From positions 1-64,000 of the forward strand of contig JAPPHA010000043.1 in the NCBI GenBank assembly GCA_028874915.1: DNA of 64,000 nucleotides, written 5' to 3'. The notes under the pieces are model-generated. The model worked only from the letters and a program-made list of their open reading frames with translations, was not told where the DNA came from and did no database searches. The translations under genes and the position numbers were made by a program. Shown one piece after another: positions 35,881 to 43,749 of this stretch. Numbering within the stretch: position 1 is the stretch's first letter; each line of letters starts with the position of its first letter. The DNA comes from Paracoccaceae bacterium (GTDB lineage: Bacteria; Pseudomonadota; Alphaproteobacteria; Rhodobacterales; Rhodobacteraceae).

Positions 35881-37239
35881 TCACACCTGTACCAGTGTCA
35901 TGGGAAAGCATTCGCAAGGGTCCTTGAGTGGCAACAGGTGGTAGACTGCAAACCGGTAAGCGGGCCCAACCGGTACGCTGAAGGGGGAGAAGGGGTAAGC
36001 AAGGTTGCCGGCGGTCGCGATGATCCCCGGATAGCTGGCGTGCTGCAATGACCCCCGCACGTACATCGAAACCTCGCTGGCCAGGTCTTGGGTGCTCGCC
36101 ACCACGTTTATCAGGATGCCAATTTCGTGAGGCGCGACGTCGGTCGACGGCTCCAGGTGGCGCATGACCGCATTCTTGCCATAGACGTGAAAATCGATCC
36201 GGAACGCGCCCGGCTCGCAATCGGCGAAACGCGTGTCTGCCCGTTCGCGCATCTCCTGGAGGAGGCCGTCGATCTGGCCGATCAGGACAGGGTCGCGAAC
36301 ACCCACGATCACGATGCTCCGGAATCCGGCAAGTTCGGCCCCTTCCAGCTTCACCCGGTAGTCCGGATCCGGGATGAAGCGGCTGCCGGTTACTCTCACC
36401 GTGCGTCGGTCAACCTCCCGGTATGTCGCGTGATCAAGATCGTTGATCCCGCCGGGCCCGGGCTGGATGCCGGGGTCCCCGCGTTCGTAGAGGGAATGCC
36501 CGGCAACCGACAGGCTTGTACAACGGTGATCCGGGTGGCCGGGCCACACAAGGAAACCGTCTCTTTCGATGCGTCCCACGAGGGGTTCGGCAAGATCGCA
36601 GGGAATTGCCGAGAGCCCGGCGCACTCCAGGATCTTTCCCATGTGCAGGGAAAGTCCCTTATCGAAACCGTTCATCACCGGGACGGCGGCGAAGACGGCA
36701 TCGTCGCAGGCACGACCGGCGACAATCACGTCGGCGCCGGCGTCCAGTGCGTGGACAAAGGGTTCCACGCCCATCTGGGCAACGATGTGGGGACAACGGT
36801 CTATCAGGTCCGGAGTCAGGTCCTCGTCTGGCCCGAGACTTTCGATCCCACCGTCCCCCAGCCGCCGTTTCAGGAATCCCTTGTCCAGTTCGGCATCGAT
36901 AACCGCCATGGTGAACGAGTGTTTCCGTTCTCGTGCGAGCTCGGTCACGATGTCCACGGCGAGATCGAGCTGCGGCCGGGTTCCGCTGGTCAGGCACGAT
37001 CCGACAAGCAACGGTATCTCACGTTCCCGCGCCGCATCGAGCATCAGACCCAGGTCGTGCTTGTACGAGGCCCGAGGCAGGAACGGAGTGGCGGTGCCCA
37101 GGTAATAGGGCCCCATGTCCGTTGATCCGGCATCCTGGCCGATGAAATCAGGGCCGGAATCAAGAGCACTGCGAAACGCGGGAAGGTTGAAACCACTGCC
37201 AAGGGAACCCGAAGGAGCAAGTCCCGTCAACTGTTTCAT
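35881..37239 (-). CDS. AtuA-like (DUF1446) acyl-metabolism protein
   Basis: 452 aa, soluble. The family pattern is clear: GSLGSGF near the start, GPDFIGQDAGSTDMGPYYLG, LLVGSCLTSGTRPQLDLAVD, and DVIVAGRACDDAVFAA. Members are required for acyclic-terpene and branched-acid catabolism (AtuA) and often pair with DUF4387, as here. I start at ATG 37239, which has GGAAGG upstream, rather than 37281. It lies between the polyamine-type importer and the second C-N lyase. The reaction is not established; a role in processing a hydroxy- or branched-acid product is inference. Confidence 0.83.
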   Translation of the reverse strand: MKQLTGLAPSGSLGSGFNLPAFRSALDSGPDFIGQDAGSTDMGPYYLGTATPFLPRASYKHDLGLMLDAAREREIPLLVGSCLTSGTRPQLDLAVDIVTELARERKHSFTMAVIDAELDKGFLKRRLGDGGIESLGPDEDLTPDLIDRCPHIVAQMGVEPFVHALDAGADVIVAGRACDDAVFAAVPVMNGFDKGLSLHMGKILECAGLSAIPCDLAEPLVGRIERDGFLVWPGHPDHRCTSLSVAGHSLYERGDPGIQPGPGGINDLDHATYREVDRRTVRVTGSRFIPDPDYRVKLEGAELAGFRSIVIVGVRDPVLIGQIDGLLQEMRERADTRFADCEPGAFRIDFHVYGKNAVMRHLEPSTDVAPHEIGILINVVASTQDLASEVSMYVRGSLQHASYPGIIATAGNLAYPFSPFSVPVGPAYRFAVYHLLPLKDPCECFPMTLVQV

Positions 37240-37833
37240 CCTTGCTATACCTTCCTTCACGGCCGCAGGCGATCGTAACATTCACCCGAATCCCCAACAA
37301 GCGGCGGCAGGAACCCGGTCACGACAGGCCGGCTCTCACCGCCAATGCGTGACGGGCGTCCGGCGATTGTCCGTTCCGGGTCAGGCGGCAGCCGGGGTCG
37401 TGGGCCATTGCGGCCCGGTTCGGCCGGTTGTCGGTGTCAAAGGCGGTTGCAATCACTACCGGGTCGGCACCGGAACGACACCCACTTGTGTCGCGGCAGA
37501 TGCCCGGAGAGCGGAATTCCGCCATCGACGCTGGGGTTGTTGCGGGGTCGGAGGCAGTGCTATCCAGAGATTATGTGGACGAACGTCGTGATCTCCCCTG
37601 CACATATTCCGTTCGTCACTCCTCGATCAGGCACCGGTGTTTCCACCCGTTGCATTGGGGTTGGCACGAAGGTTGCCCGCCAATCGTTGGTGAAGCCGAA
37701 AGCGGGGATCGGCTTCACCACCCCGGTCGCCGGCTGCAACCCAGGCAGCCTGCCGGGTGTCGTCTTGGCCGGAAAGTCTGTTACCAGTTTCGGCGCCGCC
37801 TCTCCTTGCGTCCGTGCGAACTGAGGTACTGCC
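37240..37833. other. Divergent intergenic region
   Basis: 594 bp between the AtuA-like gene (-) and the second lyase (+). No supported gene; it presumably contains both promoters, but I could not identify them. Confidence 0.4.
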
Positions 37834-39336
37834 ATGGAATCCAAGGTCAGCGGATTGCTCACTGAGGCGATAGCGCCCGAGATCCAGCGCTATATCTACG
37901 GGCCCCGCCTCGAGCGCATGTTCGCCCCGTGTTTCCCCTATCTCACGGAAATCAACCAGGCCCACGTGGTCATGCTGGCGCGGTGCGGAATCATCTCGCC
38001 GGACGTCGCAACCAAACTGGCCAAGGTGCTCCTCGAATTCTCGCGCGCTGGCCCCGAGATCTTCGACTTGGATCCGGCAAGAGAAGACGCCTACTACAAC
38101 TACGAAGCGAAGGTGATCGAGAAGACTGGTGCCGACGTGGGCGGCCGTATGCACATCGGTCGAAGTCGCAACGACCTGCAGGCGGCACTCGACCGCATGC
38201 GCTGCCGGGACTACTGTCTGGACATCCTCGCCGGCCTGAACGATGTGCGCCATGTCGCCCTCCAACGGGCCGAAACCCGGACAGATGTGATCATGCCGGG
38301 TTACACCCACCTTCAGCCAGCCCAGCCGGTGACCTTCGGTTACTACCTTTTGGGTATCGCAGAGGCCTTCGAAAGGGATTTCGATCGCATCGCCGGCACC
38401 TATCCACGCATGAATCTGAATCCCCTGGGTGCCGGGGCCCTGGCCGGAACATCATTTCCCATCAACCGAAACCAGACGGCCGAACTGCTCGGATTCAGGG
38501 GTGTCCTGGAACACGGGCAGGATGCGGTGGCCTCCCGCGACTTCGCCATCGAACTGCTCATGGGTTGCGCCGGTCTCGCACTGACGTGGAGCCGGCTGGC
38601 CCAGGACCTGTTCGTCATGGTTTCCCACGAATTCCGAACCGTGACATTTCCGGACAGCGTGTTCGGAACGTCGAGCATCATGCCGCAAAAGAAGAACCCG
38701 GTCGTCCTCGAGCACCTGAAAGGGAGTTCAGGCCACGTGATCGGCGCCCTGACCGGTGCCATGACCGCGATCAAGGGCACGAACTTCACGAACACTGTGG
38801 ACGGAAATACCGAGGCGCTGCGATACTGTTACGAGGCGCTTGCGGATACCCGCGATGCTCTCTCCATCGTCAAGCTGGTCCTCGCGAATGCCGAGTGCAA
38901 CGCAGAACGCTGCCGGACCCTGGTCGAGGAGAACTATTCGACCGCCACAGAGCTCGCCGACCTGTTGGTACGCGAGGCCGGACTGTCATTCCGGCAAGCC
39001 CATCACCTGACCGGGCTTGTCGTGCGCCGGGGCCTGGAGTGCGGGTTGAAGGCGCACCAGATCAGCAGCGGCCTTATCCGGGAAGCCGCTCGGCAATCGT
39101 TTGACCTGGAACTCGATATCCCGGACACTGACCTTGAGCAGTGCCTCGATCCGCATGCGGCGGTGGCCAGCCGCACGGGTATTGGCGGCCCTGCGGAACC
39201 GGAGGTCAGTCGCATGGTCGAGAAAGCACGACACCGCCTCGAATTGGCGGTGGATGAAACCAATGCCCGCCGCGACGCATTGGGCATGGCTCGGGAACGA
39301 TTGCAGGCGGAAACGGTCGCGCTTGCCGGTCAGTAA
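37834..39336 (+). CDS. Argininosuccinate-lyase-like C-N lyase, paralogue 2
   Basis: 500 aa, fumarase/aspartase superfamily. Active-site blocks: GGRMHIGRSRND, GYTHLQPAQPVTFGYY and the catalytic-Ser loop FGTSSIMPQKKNPVVLEHL. Compared with paralogue 1 at 28271 the substrate-facing residues near these motifs differ (HIGRSRND against HTGRSRID; THLQPAQP against THMQHAQP), suggesting different substrates. GAGGT lies upstream of the start. It converges on the PLP-enzyme gene with a 9-nt gap. It releases fumarate plus an amine by family chemistry; the substrate is unknown. Confidence 0.85.
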   Translation: MESKVSGLLTEAIAPEIQRYIYGPRLERMFAPCFPYLTEINQAHVVMLARCGIISPDVATKLAKVLLEFSRAGPEIFDLDPAREDAYYNYEAKVIEKTGADVGGRMHIGRSRNDLQAALDRMRCRDYCLDILAGLNDVRHVALQRAETRTDVIMPGYTHLQPAQPVTFGYYLLGIAEAFERDFDRIAGTYPRMNLNPLGAGALAGTSFPINRNQTAELLGFRGVLEHGQDAVASRDFAIELLMGCAGLALTWSRLAQDLFVMVSHEFRTVTFPDSVFGTSSIMPQKKNPVVLEHLKGSSGHVIGALTGAMTAIKGTNFTNTVDGNTEALRYCYEALADTRDALSIVKLVLANAECNAERCRTLVEENYSTATELADLLVREAGLSFRQAHHLTGLVVRRGLECGLKAHQISSGLIREAARQSFDLELDIPDTDLEQCLDPHAAVASRTGIGGPAEPEVSRMVEKARHRLELAVDETNARRDALGMARERLQAETVALAGQ

Positions 39337-39345
39337 TCGCCGGTG

Positions 39346-40494
39346 TCAGGCCGTATCCTTGTATCCGTGCGAGGTGAGGATAAGGACCGCCGTTCGCATT
39401 GATCCGAGTCGACCCGATCGATGGAGGACGTCGAGCGCTGCGAGACTCGCGGCGGAGGAAGACTCGCAATAGAAACCGTGGCCGGCAAGGCGCGGAATTG
39501 CAGCCTTGACGTCGTCGTCCGTGACAACCACCGCGTCTCCGCCGGAACGTTTCACCGCACTCACCGCCTGGTAACTGACTGTATCGCCGGCGATCGAGGA
39601 CATGCGGGTGGCGCCCGGAAAGCCCAGGCGGTAGTCCGAGCCTGCAAGGACCCGCGCAATTCGCGGATAGGGCTCGACAGCGTACATCCTCGGTATGGCT
39701 CCGATCTGCTCCTGGTCATGGAGGTCCCGAAATCCTTCGAGGATTCCCCACAACAGATCGCCGCGGGAGGTTGGAACAATGACGCAGTCTGGCACCGCGG
39801 GACCCAATTCTTCGACGATCTCGTAAGCCACGGTCTTGAACCCCTGGACGCCGTACGGGTTGCTGCCCACCGGCGGTACCATGTAGTTCGTGGCCGGGTA
39901 CCAGTTCCCGTCACGGGTCTTGCGGCGAAGCAACTCCCAACGCTCGCGGGCGTCGCTGGTGACGATCAATTCCACTCCATAGGTTTCCAGGGCCCGCTTC
40001 CAGGCGGTGCCGATGGTCTGAACGGTAACGATTGCGCAGTTGAGTCCGGCGACGGCGGCATAGGCAGCAAGCGACACACCTGCATTGCCGCTTGAAGCGG
40101 CAGCCACGGTTTTCCGCCCGGTTGCCGACGCGCGCGCAACAACCAGCGGGCTCATCCGATCCTTGTGGGAGCCCGTCGGATTCTGGCCTTCATTCTTGAC
40201 CCAGACGTGTTCGAGGCCGACGCTATGAGCCAGTGTCGGGATCGGCACCAGCGGCGTCGCGCCTTCGCCAAGGCTGGGGAATGTCAAATACGGCAGGTAA
40301 TCCCGGTATCGCGCCATTCCCTTGTCCAGGCCGGTCGGCGGCCAAACCGGACTGCCGCGGTAGGTGGCACAAAGACTGGCGGGATATCCTTGCCTGGCCG
40401 ATGCCGGAGACCCTTCGTAATAGTCTCCGACAGGCAACTCGATTTCGGTGCGCAGGCAGGTGAATCCGCTGAGCCTGGGATTGATCTGAAACAT
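39346..40494 (-). CDS. Threonine-synthase-like PLP-dependent enzyme (fold type II)
   Basis: 382 aa. The PLP lysine motif is NPTGSHKDR (threonine synthases usually have GSFKDR), with the phosphate-binding-type loop SSGNAGVSLAAYA, YAVEP, and a C-terminal ESSSAASLAAL. There is no homoserine-pathway neighbour. Fold-type-II relatives include diaminopropionate ammonia-lyase and dehydratases, so a beta-elimination on an amino acid made by the adjacent lyase is plausible. The ATG at 40494 is used; a TTG at 40509 is possible. An IS256 fragment abuts its 5' side. Confidence 0.8.
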   Translation of the reverse strand: MFQINPRLSGFTCLRTEIELPVGDYYEGSPASARQGYPASLCATYRGSPVWPPTGLDKGMARYRDYLPYLTFPSLGEGATPLVPIPTLAHSVGLEHVWVKNEGQNPTGSHKDRMSPLVVARASATGRKTVAAASSGNAGVSLAAYAAVAGLNCAIVTVQTIGTAWKRALETYGVELIVTSDARERWELLRRKTRDGNWYPATNYMVPPVGSNPYGVQGFKTVAYEIVEELGPAVPDCVIVPTSRGDLLWGILEGFRDLHDQEQIGAIPRMYAVEPYPRIARVLAGSDYRLGFPGATRMSSIAGDTVSYQAVSAVKRSGGDAVVVTDDDVKAAIPRLAGHGFYCESSSAASLAALDVLHRSGRLGSMRTAVLILTSHGYKDTA

Positions 40495-40553
40495 CGTGAC
40501 TGCATACAATGACCGAAGTCTCTTGCAAGATAAACAAGTTGAATCGCCGAAGA

Positions 40554-40913
40554 ACGGCGATTGATCTCCGAGACGGCCGAACGCGACAGGAGCAGCGACC
40601 CGGTTTCGTCACGGAACGCATCCTCGATATTGCGAACACTCGGCCCCCGCACCAGCAACTCCACAGCCAGGATCTCCAGGCGTACGGTGTGGCCCCGGAG
40701 CGCGGAGCGGATCCGGGAGCGGAAGGGCTCGTCCCGGCCGGCAATCTGCGGGGCTGAGAACTCCACAGAGCCTTCCGCCGTTTTCAACCGGCCGGTGCGG
40801 TTGCCGTTGCGGGTCCCCTGACCGGGCCGGGCGCCACGGAAAGTGTCATCACGGCCCAGAACATCCCGGCTCTCGGTTTCGATACGTTCGGAAAGGGACG
40901 GCAGCGTGCGCAC
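40554..40913 (-). pseudogene. IS256-family transposase, N-terminal remnant
   Basis: About 120 codons with the hallmarks of the IS256 N-terminal region: TRNGNRTGRLKTAEGSVEFSA, then AGRDEPFRSRIRSALRG and DAFRDETGSLLLSRSAVSEI. The catalytic DDE core is absent; the sequence runs into the PLP-enzyme promoter region. It marks an old insertion or deletion boundary. Confidence 0.7.
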
Positions 40914-41126
40914 GGATCCGGGGATCTCGTTTCGACACGACGTGTGGCCTCCTGACGAGGGCTTGCGAAATCACTCGCCGCTTCACGATGTGTTATTCAA
41001 ACACTCGATCAAGCGATTCGCTAGATCATAATCATCTGTATTTAAGCGATTATATCAAGACCGCAGGTTCTATCAAGTAGCGAATCAACACTATCGCAAC
41101 ACCGCGAACCATCGGCCGACCGACCG
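40914..41126. other. AT-richer intergenic stretch
   Basis: Noticeably AT-rich around 40990-41110 compared with its surroundings. No gene; it may be a junction between acquired segments. Confidence 0.4.
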
Positions 41127-41444
41127 TCAGGCAACCGCGCCGAGACCGTTCTTCGCCACCAGCGTCAGCAGCTTCAGCGACGCGCCCCGCGGGCGCTTCT
41201 CGCCGCGCTCCCACGGGCTCACCAGACCCGTCGGCACGTTGAGGTAGCGCATTTACAACGCCTGGCTCGCATGCTCGTGCAGCCGAAACGCGCGGATGTC
41301 CTCCGGCGTCATCTCCCTGGCCGGCGTGAGGCACATCTGGTCGAACGCGCGCATCGTGCATTTCGACATCAGCCCCGCCTCAGCCAGACCAAGCGCGGCT
41401 TCGTGCACAAACGCCAGCACATCGCTCTCATACTGCTTGGTCAT
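41127..41444 (-). pseudogene. HigA-like helix-turn-helix antitoxin/regulator, interrupted by an in-frame stop
   Basis: 106 codons. The first part, MTKQYESDVLAFVHEAALGL to REMTPEDIRAFRLHEHASQAL, then a TAA at 41253-41255 and, in the same frame, MRYLNVPTGLVSPWERGEKR and GASLKLLTLVAKNGLGAVA. Together these match a typical XRE/HigA-type antitoxin, with the stop inside the first DNA-binding helix. The usual Lys before Trp-Glu-Arg-Gly is Pro. Its start codon overlaps the stop of the GntR gene (ATGA). The internal ATG at 41252 could restart translation of the second half. No toxin gene is next to it. Confidence 0.75.
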
Positions 41445-42241
41445 CGCATTCCACCTCGATTTCGAAGTTCCTTTGACACCATTCTTCGCTTTTCGGCCGC
41501 GGTTTCGCGTTGCTGTTGCTCGATGCCCAATCGGAACGACTGCTCGACGAAATCGATGTGATCGAAGGCCGCCCTTTCTGCGCGGGCCTCGTCGCCGTCG
41601 ATGACGGCCCTGCCCAATTCGAGATGCTGATCCAGGAGCTTCTGGCCAGACCCGTCGATCGACGTCAGGAAATCGCGATTGTAGAACACGCCCTGCCTCG
41701 TGAGTTCGTAGACCGATGCCATCATGTGAATCAACGTCGCATTCTGGCTGGCGTCGACAATCGCCGCGTGCAAGGCGAAATCCGCCTCAATGGACGCTTC
41801 GGCGTCGTGCTCGCACCATGCCCTTTCGATTTCGGCAAGTATTTCTGCGATCCTCTCTTTGTCGGCCCGTGTCGCCCGGCGTGCCGCAAGTCGGGCGGCA
41901 AACCCCTCCTGCTCGCGGCGATATTCCAGGTAATCGAAGAACGTCTGCTCATGGCGCCCGTAGAGCGCCAACAGTGCGGGCAGCATGGCTTGGCCGGTCA
42001 GCGGCGAGACGAATGTGCCCTCGCCATGCCGGGTGGAGACAAGCCCGCGCTTCTCGAGGATCTGCAACGCCTCGCGCAGCTTCGGGCGGGACACGTGCAG
42101 CATGTCGGCGAGGTCGCGCTCCGACGGCAGTTTGCGCCCTTGCTTCAGAATGCCCGAAGCAATCAGGTCTTCGATTTGCGCAACGACGGCATCGGCCAGT
42201 GATTCGTGCCCAACGGGTTCGAAGAGTGTCGTGGATGCCAT
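41441..42241 (-). CDS. FadR/LldR-type GntR regulator
   Basis: 266 aa. The winged helix (about 12-80) reads LADAVVAQIEDLIASGILKQGRKLPSERDLADMLHVSRPKLREALQILEKRGLV, followed by an FCD ligand domain (about 95-235) with the metal-binding-type His/Asp pattern (DFALHAAIVDA, HIDFVEQ). ATG 42241 has GCGAGGTG upstream. It is divergent from the TRAP-lactate dehydrogenase genes, and a paired TGGT/ACCA-type dyad lies in front of them. By context it is a lactate-responsive repressor like LldR; the ligand is inferred. Confidence 0.88.
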   Translation of the reverse strand: MASTTLFEPVGHESLADAVVAQIEDLIASGILKQGRKLPSERDLADMLHVSRPKLREALQILEKRGLVSTRHGEGTFVSPLTGQAMLPALLALYGRHEQTFFDYLEYRREQEGFAARLAARRATRADKERIAEILAEIERAWCEHDAEASIEADFALHAAIVDASQNATLIHMMASVYELTRQGVFYNRDFLTSIDGSGQKLLDQHLELGRAVIDGDEARAERAAFDHIDFVEQSFRLGIEQQQRETAAEKRRMVSKELRNRGGMR

Positions 42242-42323
42242 TCCAAATTCACCTCGCTGACTGGGAATCGAGAACCAGTTGGTCAAGGAAAATAACCACT
42301 TGTCCGAAAACTTCAAGCCGGTT

Positions 42324-42364
42324 TTGACATTCTTTGAATTTGACACACTATATTGTTTTATAAT
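42324..42364 (+). promoter_or_regulatory. AT-rich promoter-like cluster upstream of the TRAP genes
   Basis: Two TTGACA hexamers, at 42324 and 42340, and a perfect TATAAT at 42359-42364. The spacings (19 bp to TATATT, 13 bp to TATAAT) are not ideal, so assignment is uncertain. Confidence 0.35.
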
Positions 42365-42455
42365 GGAATTCTCATGCAAAACCCAGACTGGGAATCCATC
42401 GGCCCGGGCGCTGACAACGGGCACTCGACAAACTCACCGAACAGATTTGAGGCCA

Positions 42456-42507
42456 AGTGGTAAATAAAGTTGTTGACTTATCGCAGTTATAAATAATATT
42501 TACCACT
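42456..42507 (+). promoter_or_regulatory. Operator dyad and promoter of the lactate TRAP operon
   Basis: AGTGGTAAATA (42456-42466) and TATTTACCACT (42497-42507) form a perfect 11-bp inverted repeat with a 30-bp spacer. The spacer contains TTGACT (42473-42478), and a -10-like TATTTA (42497-42502) lies 18 bp on, overlapping the right arm. TGGT/ACCA half-sites are typical of FadR-subfamily GntR proteins. Binding here should block RNA polymerase. Confidence 0.6.
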
Positions 42508-42577
42508 GACAGGGCGTCGGCGACCCCGCGCCTGTCGACGGAACACACGTTCCTTAACCTGTCTGGAGGAGACTTCC

Positions 42578-43627
42578 ATGAAAAGAACCCTGACGAGCCT
42601 CGCCCTGGCTGCCAGCCTGATCGCTGCGCCGGCGGTTGCGGCCGACAAACTGTTGCTGAAAACCCCGATCGCGTTCTCAACCGCGTTACCGGGGCTCGGC
42701 TCACCGATACCACGTGTCGCCGAACAACTCGACCTGATGTCTGGCGGTACGCTGAAGATGAAAGTGTACGAACCGGGCGAGCTGGTTCCGCCTTTTGAAA
42801 TCCTCGATGCCGTTTCGACCGGCAAGATCAACTCGGGCTACGCCACCGCCGGCTATTGGGCAGGAAAAATCCCGGCAGCACCTCTCTTTTCTGCTGTTCC
42901 GTTCGGTCCGGAGGCAGGCGAATACATGGCTTGGCTCTACTACGGCAACGGCCTGTCATTGTACCAGGAAATGTACGATCAGGCGGGCTACAACATCCAT
43001 GTCATCCCCTGCGCCATCATCGCGCCCGAAACCTCGGGCTGGTTCGCCAACGAGATCAATTCGCCAGCCGACCTGGATGGTCTGAAAATGCGCTTCTTTG
43101 GCCTCGGCGGCAAGGTCATGCAGAAGCTTGGTGTTGCCACATCGCTGCTGCCCGGCGGTGAAATCTTCCCGGCGCTGGAAAAAGGCGCCATCGACGCAAC
43201 CGAGTTCTCGATGCCTGCCATCGACGCGCGTCTTGGCTTCCACAAGCTGGTGAGGTTCAACTACTTCCCCGGCTGGCACCAGCAGGCCACCGTCTTTGAA
43301 CTGATCGTGAACAAGGACGTCTGGAACGAAGCCAACGACACTCACAAGGCGATCGTCGAAAACGCCTGCAAGGCGTCGATGACCGACAGTTTCGCCGAAG
43401 GCGAAGCGATCCAGCATGCCGTGCTGATCGACAATGTCGAGAACAACGGTGTGACCATCAAACAGTGGTCTGCCGAAATGCTCGATACCTTCAGGACCAC
43501 CTGGGAAGAAGTCGCTGCCGAAGAGGCCGGCAACGACGAGTTCTTCGCCAAGGTCCTCACGGACATGAACGAGTTCCGCGATGGTTATCAGCTCTGGAAG
43601 CAAAATGCCTTCCTGCCGCGGCAGTAA
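42578..43627 (+). CDS. TRAP transporter solute-binding protein (DctP family)
   Basis: 349 aa periplasmic receptor. The signal peptide spans residues 1-21 (KRTLTSLALAASL, cleavage after AVA). Family landmarks: PFEILDAVSTGKINSGYATAG, ETSGWFANEINSPADLDGLKMR (the conserved DLxGLKxR region whose Arg binds the substrate carboxylate) and GGEIFPALEKGAIDATE. GGAGGAG precedes the start. With the fused membrane subunit and the lactate dehydrogenases downstream, the likely ligand is lactate or another small hydroxy-carboxylate. Confidence 0.93.
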   Translation: MKRTLTSLALAASLIAAPAVAADKLLLKTPIAFSTALPGLGSPIPRVAEQLDLMSGGTLKMKVYEPGELVPPFEILDAVSTGKINSGYATAGYWAGKIPAAPLFSAVPFGPEAGEYMAWLYYGNGLSLYQEMYDQAGYNIHVIPCAIIAPETSGWFANEINSPADLDGLKMRFFGLGGKVMQKLGVATSLLPGGEIFPALEKGAIDATEFSMPAIDARLGFHKLVRFNYFPGWHQQATVFELIVNKDVWNEANDTHKAIVENACKASMTDSFAEGEAIQHAVLIDNVENNGVTIKQWSAEMLDTFRTTWEEVAAEEAGNDEFFAKVLTDMNEFRDGYQLWKQNAFLPRQ

Positions 43628-43636
43628 CAACCTCGG

Positions 43637-43665
43637 TCCGGGGCGGAAGATCCCAACGCCCCGGA
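43637..43665 (+). terminator. Hairpin between TRAP binding-protein and membrane-subunit genes
   Basis: TCCGGGGCG (43637-43645) pairs with CGCCCCGGA (43657-43665) around an 11-nt loop, 10 nt past the binding-protein stop. No U-tract. Confidence 0.6.
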
Positions 43666-43749
43666 TCACCGATTTCACGGATTTCCGATAACGCGTGAGC
43701 ACCCGTCAGCAATTGGGCCTTCCAGATGGGACAGAAGGAGGAGAAGGAC

